A DNA stretch of 12,425 bases from an uncultured Oscillospiraceae bacterium (GTDB taxonomy: Bacteria > Bacillota > Clostridia > Oscillospirales > Ruminococcaceae). The translations under genes were made by a program, and so were the position numbers. Location of the stretch: contig CAJTSP010000076.1 of the NCBI GenBank assembly GCA_910578965.1, positions 1-12,425 on the forward strand, in the 5' to 3' direction. The stretch's first letter is position 1. The number at the start of each line of letters is the position of its first letter. The notes beneath the pieces were generated by a model. That model saw only the letters and a list, made by a program, of their open reading frames with translations. It did no database searches and was not told where the DNA came from. This document shows, piece by piece, positions 6,721 to 12,425 of this stretch.

Positions 6721-6766
6721 ACACAGCAACGCCGCGCTGCGAGCCTGCAGCGCGGCGTTGCTGTGT
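6721..6766 (-). terminator. 20-bp perfect hairpin after the sulfatase-transporter operon
   Basis: ACACAGCAACGCCGCGCTGC (6721-6740) is perfectly complementary to 6747-6766, with loop GAGCCT. It lies 98 bases after the isomerase stop and just upstream of the gntR promoter. A terminator for the operon is expected here, but the minus strand continues AAAATTT rather than a T-run, so it may act as a 3'-end mRNA stabiliser or an imperfect terminator. Smaller stems (GCCGAGG/CCTCGGC at 6804-6828) precede it in the transcript. Confidence 0.6.
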
Positions 6767-6864
6767 ATCGGGACATGCGATCCCGGCCCGGATTTCGGGG
6801 CCAGCCGAGGGCTTGCCGAGTCCTCGGCCTTCCGGCGGCAAGGGGCTCGGCTCCGCTAAAGCGT

Positions 6865-7656
6865 TTAGGCCTGCTGCATTTCGGTTTCCCAAATACGTCG
6901 CATCTGGCGTGCGCTTTGCGCTGCTTTTTCGCCCTGGTGCGGGTGCCCGATCTCAAGGCTGATGTCGCCGCAATAGCCGCTGCGCAGCAGCGCTCTGCAC
7001 CAGCCGCGTAAAACCGGTTCCTCGCCGGGCAGCGGGTAACTGCGTGCGGCCCGGCCCGGCCCGGAATAGTGGATGTATCCTGCCTGGCGCAGATATGCGG
7101 CCAGCCCATCCAGCGGCTCTTTCATTTGATGGGCATGCCAAAAATCCACCATCAGCCCAAACAGCGGCCGGCCTACCCTTTTGACGGCATCCTCTGCCTC
7201 GCCGGTGTTGCAAAGGAAGTTGCAGCACGGCTCGCTCAAGGGCTCCAGAAGCAGCCGGAGCCCTTCCCGCGCGGTTTCCTCCGCGGCAAGCCGCATGGCC
7301 ATAATAAACTGCCGTTCGGCCAGCGCCCTGTCAAACCCGGGAGGGATGCAACGTGCCTTGGGCGCCCCAACGCCAATACGTGTCGCTCCCATCTGCCTTG
7401 CCCGCCGCGCTAGGAGGCGCGCATACCGCTGTACGGCCGCTGGGTCGAAATGCGGCCCCACGAGCGGCGTGCCGGCGTTGCAATAGCCGTTAACCGCTTC
7501 GCAGCGGATCGGCCCTTTCTCCATCCTCCGCACCGCGCCGGCCAGTTGCTTTTCACTCCAAGCAGAAATCTCAATCCCTTTCAGCTCAATATAGTCAAAG
7601 CCTGCTTTTGCCACAAGGGGATATTCATCAAGGGCCGCGCAGCATCCCAGCTTCAT
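6865..7656 (-). CDS. Sugar phosphate isomerase/epimerase-family TIM barrel (xylose isomerase-like)
   Basis: A 263-residue cytoplasmic protein of the AP endonuclease 2 / xylose isomerase-like fold that includes hydroxypyruvate isomerase, inosose isomerase and ketose 3-epimerases. Expected metal ligands are visible: E138 (LLLEPLS), D171 and H174 (MVDFWH), and E235 (SLEIG); H196 (YIHYSG) lies on another barrel strand. The length is standard for the family. Its ATG overlaps the tctA stop in an ATGA arrangement (7653-7656), so it is translationally coupled, with AAGGGG 10 bases upstream. It is the last gene of the sulfatase-transporter operon. It probably isomerises or epimerises the desulfated sugar or keto-acid; the precise reaction cannot be assigned. 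Unusually for the operon it is rich in arginine and alanine. Confidence 0.85.
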   Translation of the reverse strand: MKLGCCAALDEYPLVAKAGFDYIELKGIEISAWSEKQLAGAVRRMEKGPIRCEAVNGYCNAGTPLVGPHFDPAAVQRYARLLARRARQMGATRIGVGAPKARCIPPGFDRALAERQFIMAMRLAAEETAREGLRLLLEPLSEPCCNFLCNTGEAEDAVKRVGRPLFGLMVDFWHAHQMKEPLDGLAAYLRQAGYIHYSGPGRAARSYPLPGEEPVLRGWCRALLRSGYCGDISLEIGHPHQGEKAAQSARQMRRIWETEMQQA

Positions 7657-9146
7657 TTCTCAGGCCCCTTTTTCGCCGGCAGGTATTCCCGTACCAGATG
7701 CCAGGCGATGGATGCCGCCGAGATAACCAAAAAAAGCAGGCAGATGGGCCGTTTGAAAAAGATGGAGGCGCTGCCGCCGGACATAATCAGCGACTGGCGC
7801 ATCCCCTCCTCGGCCATAGGGCCCAAAATGATTGCGAGCAGCATGGGAGTAACCGGGAATCCAAAACGCGTAAATACATAGCCTACAATGCCAAAAATCA
7901 GCATCACCACTACATCAAAAAAGGTATTGTTTACGGCATACGCCCCGGTAATGCAGAGCAAAAGGATCACGGGGATCATAAAGTTCATGGGCACCTTTGT
8001 AATTTTTACAAACAGCCTGAGCAAAAAGCGCCCCTCCAGATACATGGCAAGGTTTACAAAAATCAGGCCGACCATAATGGTATATACCATGGCGCTGTGC
8101 TGGGTAAAAAGCTGCGGCCCGGGGATAATGCCCTGGATCATCAGGGAGCCGAGCAGGATTGCCGTAACGGCGTCGCCCGGAATGCCCAGGGTAAGCAGCG
8201 GGATCAAGGTGGCGCCGGTAACGCCGTTGTTTCCCGCCTCGGAGGCGGCAATCCCCTCCACGCTGCCCCTGCCAAACTCCTGCGGGGCCTTAGAGGAGCG
8301 TTTGGCTTCGCTGTAGCTTAAAAAAGACGCAATGGCCGCGCCTGTGCCGGGAATTGCGCCAATAACCGTGCCGATTACACTTGATTTGAGGATGGTTCGC
8401 ATACTGCCCCGCTTTTCGCTGCGCTCCAGCCGATCCTTGCTGGAGAACTCCTCCAGCTTTTCCACCCGGAAATCCCTGTGCTCAATCTTGCGCAAAAGCT
8501 CGGCAATGGCAAACAGCCCAATCAGCACCGGAATGAGCTGCAGGCCTCCCGCCAGATACGCATGGCCAAAGGTCATACGCGGCACACCGGTGATTTTATC
8601 GATTCCAATACAGGATACCAGCATCCCAAGCGCTCCCATAATCAATCCCTTGAGAATATTATCCCCGCTCATGCTGCCAATGATCGTAAGGCCAAACAAG
8701 GCCAATGCAAAAAATTCCGGCGGGCCAAACGCTGTGGCCAGCCTGGCCAACTGGGGAGCCACAAGCAAAAGGATGGCCGCGCTGGCGAGCCCGCCGATGG
8801 TTGAGGCATACAGCGCCATTTCCAGCGCTTTGCCGGCATGCCCTTTTTGGGTCAGGGCATAGCCGTCCAGCGCGGTTGCCGCCGAGGCGGGGGTTCCCGG
8901 GGTTTTCAGCAGGATAGCCGTGATGGAGCCGCCATAGGTAGCCCCGCAATACATGGCCAGCAGCATCAGGATACCGGTTTCGGCCTCCATGCCAAAGGTG
9001 ATAGGCGTAAACAAGGCAACGGCCATGGTCGCCGTTAACCCCGGCAATGCGCCAAAGATGATGCCGATCATCATCCCCAACAGGATAAATACAAAGTTGC
9101 CAACGGTGAGCAGGCCCAAAAAGCCTGTCCAAATATTTTCAATCAT
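7653..9146 (-). CDS. tctA: Tripartite tricarboxylate transporter, large membrane subunit TctA
   Basis: The 497-residue permease of a TTT importer, an ion-gradient-driven secondary system. It is very hydrophobic, with about a dozen membrane segments. It carries the duplicated TctA signature: GALPGLTATMAVALFTPITF near residues 32-51, and GAIPGTGAAIASFLSYSEAK in the second half, with the conserved stretch from EGIAASEAGNNGVTG to LLTLGIPGD after it. Length is typical (about 500). The ATG at 9146 has GAGGGAG 4 bases ahead; the gene starts 39 bases after tctB. Known TTT systems carry citrate, tartrate, aromatic and other small carboxylates, so an acidic substrate is expected. Its presence with a sulfatase suggests the cargo is a sulfated small acid or sugar acid (inference). 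Confidence 0.95.
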   Translation of the reverse strand: MIENIWTGFLGLLTVGNFVFILLGMMIGIIFGALPGLTATMAVALFTPITFGMEAETGILMLLAMYCGATYGGSITAILLKTPGTPASAATALDGYALTQKGHAGKALEMALYASTIGGLASAAILLLVAPQLARLATAFGPPEFFALALFGLTIIGSMSGDNILKGLIMGALGMLVSCIGIDKITGVPRMTFGHAYLAGGLQLIPVLIGLFAIAELLRKIEHRDFRVEKLEEFSSKDRLERSEKRGSMRTILKSSVIGTVIGAIPGTGAAIASFLSYSEAKRSSKAPQEFGRGSVEGIAASEAGNNGVTGATLIPLLTLGIPGDAVTAILLGSLMIQGIIPGPQLFTQHSAMVYTIMVGLIFVNLAMYLEGRFLLRLFVKITKVPMNFMIPVILLLCITGAYAVNNTFFDVVVMLIFGIVGYVFTRFGFPVTPMLLAIILGPMAEEGMRQSLIMSGGSASIFFKRPICLLFLVISAASIAWHLVREYLPAKKGPEK

Positions 9147-9185
9147 GGCGCTCCCTCTCTCTGTTTTATGCAGCCCCGCCGCCCG

Positions 9186-9656
9186 TCAGGGCAGCCGCAC
9201 ATGCAAAAAGCCCTGAAACACCCAGTATATGCCCAAAATGATCGGGATCAGCAAGGGATAAAGCGCCGGCCTGCGCATGTTGAGCATATACAGCATGAGA
9301 GGCAGAAACACCACAGAAGCCAAAATATAGCCAAGCATCTGCAGAGAAAAAGCATACATTAGCAGCAGGCCATAAAACAGCAGCGCATACAGGGTTCCCG
9401 GCAGCTTCTCACGCGGCTGTTTTTCGGAGGCGGGGGCTTGTGCGGCAGCCCCAGGCTTTTGGCTGCGGCAGGCGTAAAGGCTTTGCGCCGCCAGCCCCAG
9501 GCTGCACAGCATCAGCAATACCGCCAAAAAGGTAGGAAAAGCGCGCGGCCCTACGCTGTTTGTACCCACCTCCCGTATCTGACCCGGGATCATAAGGTAG
9601 ATGACCCCGCCGCACAGGAACAAAAGGCCGCCGCAAATGGCATCGCTTTTTTTCAT
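9186..9656 (-). CDS. tctB: Tripartite tricarboxylate transporter, small membrane subunit TctB
   Basis: A 156-residue membrane protein with four predicted hydrophobic helices and a central polar, alanine- and proline-rich loop (residues about 70-90). Order and size are as expected for TctB. The N-terminal region has the common GPRAFPTFLAVLLML pattern seen where TctB enters its second helix. The start is ATG 9656 (MKKSDAICGG), with GGAGGAAGGAAG 6-15 bases ahead. Longer in-frame readings to 9734 would run into the tctC coding end and are rejected. TctB sequences diverge greatly, so the call rests on topology plus its position between tctC and tctA. Confidence 0.9.
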   Translation of the reverse strand: MKKSDAICGGLLFLCGGVIYLMIPGQIREVGTNSVGPRAFPTFLAVLLMLCSLGLAAQSLYACRSQKPGAAAQAPASEKQPREKLPGTLYALLFYGLLLMYAFSLQMLGYILASVVFLPLMLYMLNMRRPALYPLLIPIILGIYWVFQGFLHVRLP

Positions 9657-9673
9657 ACTTGCTTCCTTCCTCC

Positions 9674-9690
9674 TACCGGCCGGCCCGGTA
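9674..9690 (-). repeat. Small hairpin between tctC and tctB
   Basis: TACCGG (9674-9679) pairs with CCGGTA (9685-9690) around a 5-base loop, 7 bases after the tctC stop and just before the tctB ribosome site. Such a stem could protect the upstream mRNA and favour more binding protein than permease. It is short, so chance is possible. Confidence 0.3.
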
Positions 9691-9696
9691 AGCTTA

Positions 9697-10743
9697 TCAC
9701 TGGACAAGCCCCAGAGCAGACAGCACATCCGCATAGGAATCTACCTCGGAACGGATTTTGGCGTCCACCTCGGCGCCGCTCAGCGGCATCATATTGGTGC
9801 TGGTGTTTTCCACATAGGTTTTAAAATCCGGGTCTTCAAACAATTTGCAGAAGGTCTCGTTCAAATACTGCACAACAGCCGGGTCGGTGCCGGCAGGGGC
9901 AAGCAGGGCTTTCCAGACGCCGTACTGCACATCATATCCCAGTTCCTTGAAGGTCGGGACATCCGGGAAAGCCTCCAGGCGTTCTGCGGTCATGCTGCCC
10001 AGCACCCGGATATCGCCGTTCTGCACATGGGCAAGCACCTCCTCAGGATGGAAAAAGCCGACGTCGACATTGTCGCCCAAAAGGGCGGTCAACCCGGGAT
10101 TTCCTCCATTAAATGGGACATGGACCGCATCCACACCGGCCTGCGACAAAAGATCCATCGCGGCTACGTGAAAAATACTTCCTACCGAATTGGCTGCGAT
10201 CTGAATCTGCTCGCCGGAGTTTACAACATCCTCAAAGCTGGCATAGGGCGAGGTGCTTTTTACCACCATTACGATGGGCTGGTCGTTCAGGCCCACCACC
10301 CCGATAAAATCACCGGCGGTATAGGCTACCTGCTGCATTTTGGGCTGGGTAGTAAAGATGGCGGCATGTGCCAAAAGCAGGCTGTAGCCGTCTGGCTCAT
10401 AGCTCATAAATTCGGTTGTGCCAACCGTCCCGCCGGCGCCGCCCCGATTGACCACAACAATCGGCTGCCCAAAATATTTTTCTGCCACTGCGCTCATCGC
10501 ACGCGCCATTGTATCACTGCCGCCGCCCGCGTCTACCGGAACAACGATCGTAATCGGCTTTTTGGGGAAATCCAAAGGTTTTGGGGTCTGCTCGGCTGCG
10601 GAGCCTGCTCCAGCAGAGGACGCCGCAGGCGCCGAGACCGCCGGCGCGCTGGATGAACCGGACGAACAGCCAAAAAGGGAAAGCGCCAGAGCGCAAACGG
10701 CCGCCAGGGCAAGCAAACGAAGCTTACGGGTTGATCTCATCAT
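9697..10743 (-). CDS. tctC: Tripartite tricarboxylate transporter substrate-binding lipoprotein TctC (Bug family)
   Basis: The extracytoplasmic receptor of the TTT importer, 348 residues. It starts with a lipoprotein signal: basic MMRSTRKLR, a hydrophobic stretch, then the lipobox LFGC. The mature protein would be anchored to the membrane by lipid, as in Gram-positives. A Ser/Ala/Pro linker follows (to about residue 55). The Bug fold begins at KPITIVVPVDAGGGSDTMAR, whose glycine-rich loop binds the ligand carboxylate in known members. GGAGGTVGTTEF, a Bug-type HVPFNGGNPGLTALLGD, and DVPTFKELGY near the C-terminus support the family. GAGGAG lies 6 bases before the ATG at 10743 (9 before the ATG at 10740). 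The preceding sulfatase ends 88 bases upstream in the same direction. The specificity cannot be predicted. Confidence 0.95.
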   Translation of the reverse strand: MMRSTRKLRLLALAAVCALALSLFGCSSGSSSAPAVSAPAASSAGAGSAAEQTPKPLDFPKKPITIVVPVDAGGGSDTMARAMSAVAEKYFGQPIVVVNRGGAGGTVGTTEFMSYEPDGYSLLLAHAAIFTTQPKMQQVAYTAGDFIGVVGLNDQPIVMVVKSTSPYASFEDVVNSGEQIQIAANSVGSIFHVAAMDLLSQAGVDAVHVPFNGGNPGLTALLGDNVDVGFFHPEEVLAHVQNGDIRVLGSMTAERLEAFPDVPTFKELGYDVQYGVWKALLAPAGTDPAVVQYLNETFCKLFEDPDFKTYVENTSTNMMPLSGAEVDAKIRSEVDSYADVLSALGLVQ

Positions 10744-10831
10744 GTACATCTCCTCTTTCTTTTTAAAATATTGCAGGCCTGGGTAATGCCAAAGCCCTCC
10801 GCACAAGCGCCGCGGCAAAGCCATAGGCCTT

Positions 10832-12379
10832 TCAACGTTTTTGCTCTTGTTGGCCATAATCAAATTTTTTTACAAAGGATGCGTCGTGCCAGTAGTTCCT
10901 TGGGTGAAGCTTTATCCGGTAAGGCTCCTTGGGATAGGGCAACGGGTCGGTATGCCGCAGGGTCTCCACCAGCAGCTCCAACACCAGCTCATCCCTTACT
11001 TTTTGCATCTGGGGGGCATAAAAAAGGTTGTTAAGTTCCATCGGGTCTTTTTTAAGGTCATATAGCTGCCCGCCGCCTTCACAATCCACCGTCAGGATCC
11101 AATCATCCCTGCGCAGCATTTTCATCGTCCCGCATTGGGAATAGGTATTCAGGGAATCAAAGGTGACCCCTTTGGGCCCGATGTTGAGGCAATTTTCAAA
11201 ATTGATCTCGTCGCGCTCATTGTAAAGCATTCCCCCGTACCCATGCTCGGCATACGCACAGGCAAAGTCCTCTTTGGGATAGGGTTGCCCTGTGAGCATC
11301 GGCCACAGGCTCTTGCCCTGGGTCCCCGCGGGGACAGGCAGCTCCAATGCATCGCAGAGGGTGGGCAGGATATCCGTGATCGAAACAAAATCCGGCCGCG
11401 GGGCACTGCCGGCCACGATCCCCTTCCCATAAAACTGCATCGGGATTCGCATCAGGATGTCCGGCATCTCCGGCCCTTTGCGCACCATGCCGAAATCGCC
11501 AATAAAATCGCCGTGGTCCGAAAGGAAAATAAAGATGGTATTTTCCATCTTTTTAACGCTTTCCAGATGCTCAAACAGCCGCTTGACCTGGTCGTCAATT
11601 AACCGCATCATCCCGAGATAACTGGCGCGCGAGCGGCTCATCTGCGCATCATAATCCTTGTGGGTATTTTCTCCCAGCTCCCGTGCAAATTTCCACTTAA
11701 AGCCTTTGTTTTTAAGGTCGGCCGCTGTGGCGCGCACCGGCGGCAGGCTGCTCTCGGGAAAGAGCGAATAATAGGGCTCCGGCACCTGGTAAGGATTGTG
11801 CGGCTCCGGAAAAGCCACATACAGGCAGAACGGTTTTTGATCCGGCAGGCTGTCCACCCAGTCTATCGCTTTTGTTACAATGCGGTGCGGCTGCTGGCAT
11901 TCCAGCGGGAACGGGGTCGGCTGCATGGCAACACAGCCGTTTATTTCCTTGAGGAATCCATCAAACTGCTTGAACTGCTCGCATTCCGGCTCGGTCGTCT
12001 GGCCGTTGTGATAATAGTAGTAATCGCAGTAGTCTACGGCATCAGGCTTAACATAGGTATGGTTTTTTCCAACCATCGCCGTACAATAGCCGCCCTTGCG
12101 CATTACGTCAAACAAATCTTCGGTGTATTTTACATACTCGCAGCCGCGGTTTTCGGTTACGCAATGAGAGTTTGGATAGCGCCCCGTTAAAAGGCTGACC
12201 CGTGCCGGCACGCAGACAGGCGCCGAGGTGTACGCCCGATTGAACCATGCCCCTTTCTTTGCCAAAGCGTCCACAAACGGCATGGTATCCAACGGATAGC
12301 CTTCCCGCTTGGTAAAATCGGCCCTTTGCTGGTCGGTAACGACAATCACAACGTTCGGCCTGTTTGCCAAGGTTATCAT
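10832..12379 (-). CDS. Cys-type (type I) sulfatase, probably cytoplasmic
   Basis: Hydrolyses a sulfate ester, 515 residues, alkaline-phosphatase fold. The N-terminal metal ligands are D16-Q17 (VVTDQQ). The maturation motif CVPAR places the cysteine that becomes formylglycine at C56, with P58 and R60. K105 and H107 (VGKNH), H194 (PEPHNPY), D288-H289 (FLSDHGD) and K301 complete a plausible active site. The DQ pair recalls choline-sulfatase and phosphonate monoester hydrolase relatives rather than DD-type sulfatases. No signal peptide or membrane anchor is present, so it should act inside the cell on an imported substrate, where the maturase also works. AAAGGGG abuts the ATG at 12379, so the in-frame TTG at 12370, with 9-base spacing, may be the real start. 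First gene of the operon with tctCBA and the isomerase. Which sulfate ester it cleaves is unknown. Confidence 0.94.
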   Translation of the reverse strand: MITLANRPNVVIVVTDQQRADFTKREGYPLDTMPFVDALAKKGAWFNRAYTSAPVCVPARVSLLTGRYPNSHCVTENRGCEYVKYTEDLFDVMRKGGYCTAMVGKNHTYVKPDAVDYCDYYYYHNGQTTEPECEQFKQFDGFLKEINGCVAMQPTPFPLECQQPHRIVTKAIDWVDSLPDQKPFCLYVAFPEPHNPYQVPEPYYSLFPESSLPPVRATAADLKNKGFKWKFARELGENTHKDYDAQMSRSRASYLGMMRLIDDQVKRLFEHLESVKKMENTIFIFLSDHGDFIGDFGMVRKGPEMPDILMRIPMQFYGKGIVAGSAPRPDFVSITDILPTLCDALELPVPAGTQGKSLWPMLTGQPYPKEDFACAYAEHGYGGMLYNERDEINFENCLNIGPKGVTFDSLNTYSQCGTMKMLRRDDWILTVDCEGGGQLYDLKKDPMELNNLFYAPQMQKVRDELVLELLVETLRHTDPLPYPKEPYRIKLHPRNYWHDASFVKKFDYGQQEQKR

Positions 12380-12410
12380 CCCCTTTATTTGATTTTATTT
12401 TTCCGAATAA

Positions 12411-12423
12411 TTGTATATTGTAT
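12411..12423. promoter_or_regulatory. Repeated TTGTAT elements upstream of the sulfatase operon
   Basis: TTGTAT occurs twice on the plus strand (12411-12416 and 12418-12423), 7 bases apart, in the AT-rich region 32 bases before the sulfatase ATG. The same hexamer is repeated in the dehydrogenase promoter. On the minus strand TATACA (12417-12412) could serve as a -10, with the -35 beyond the window. Probably the promoter/operator of the main operon, seen only in part. Confidence 0.35.
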
Positions 12424-12425
12424 TG

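Noticed and set aside
7608..8321. 237-codon plus-strand open frame
   Set aside because: It is antisense to the end of tctA and the start of the isomerase; its composition (Gln, His, Lys-rich) reflects the complement of a membrane protein.
9601..10656. 351-codon plus-strand open frame
   Set aside because: It is antisense to tctC and the start of tctB, whose signal peptide, lipobox and Bug motifs are clear; it has no recognisable domain or ribosome site.
10744..10863. Longer N-terminus for TctC starting upstream near 10863
   Set aside because: It would overlap the sulfatase end and place about 40 residues before the lipoprotein signal; the ribosome site GAGGAG points to the ATG at 10743 or 10740.
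1..12425. tRNA, rRNA, CRISPR array, insertion sequence or attachment site
   Set aside because: No cloverleaf, repeat-spacer pattern, transposase or integrase reading frame, or flanking direct repeats could be seen on either strand.

Overview
The window looks like chromosomal DNA of an anaerobic, low-oxygen Gram-positive bacterium, most likely a gut-type clostridium (Firmicutes/Bacillota). The reasons are an oxygen-sensitive radical-SAM sulfatase maturase, AGGAGG-type ribosome binding sites, sigma70/SigA-type promoters with 17-base spacers, and a lipoprotein substrate-binding protein. The genus cannot be told from this sequence.

Layout. (1) 1-1595, plus strand: the C-terminal five-sixths of a glutamine-hydrolysing asparagine synthetase (asnB), cut by the left edge and apparently unrelated to the rest. 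(2) 1663-2454, minus: a TauE/SafE-family membrane exporter, separated from the next gene by a strong two-tier hairpin (2520-2587). (3) 2657-4503, minus: a two-gene operon of a zinc alcohol dehydrogenase (RspB/YjjN-like) and a short-chain dehydrogenase (gluconate 5-dehydrogenase-like), driven by a near-consensus promoter at 4591-4619 with a perfect TTGTATACAA palindrome over its predicted start point. (4) 4721-5851, plus, divergent from (3): an anaerobic sulfatase-maturating enzyme with all expected cluster cysteines. (5) 5967-6653, minus: a GntR/FadR-type (FCD) regulator with its own terminator. (6) 6865-12379, minus: a five-gene operon of a Cys-type sulfatase, the three subunits of a tripartite tricarboxylate transporter (TctC, TctB, TctA) and a sugar-phosphate isomerase/epimerase-type TIM barrel translationally coupled to tctA.

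Reading of the locus. Items 2-6 fit one catabolic module. The TctC lipoprotein captures a small acidic substrate outside and TctAB imports it. The sulfatase has no signal peptide, so it should remove the sulfate ester in the cytoplasm after the maturase has converted its active-site cysteine to formylglycine. The isomerase and the two dehydrogenases would then interconvert the desulfated sugar or sugar acid, and the TauE-like protein is a candidate for disposal of the released sulfur oxyanion. The GntR protein is the obvious switch: GTATAC-centred or TTGTAT-type elements occur before the dehydrogenase operon, before gntR itself and at the right edge before the sulfatase. A tripartite tricarboxylate transporter in one operon with an intracellular sulfatase, next to a dedicated maturase, is the most interesting feature here. 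The family assignments are firm; the substrate (perhaps a sulfated hexuronate or aldonate) is inference.
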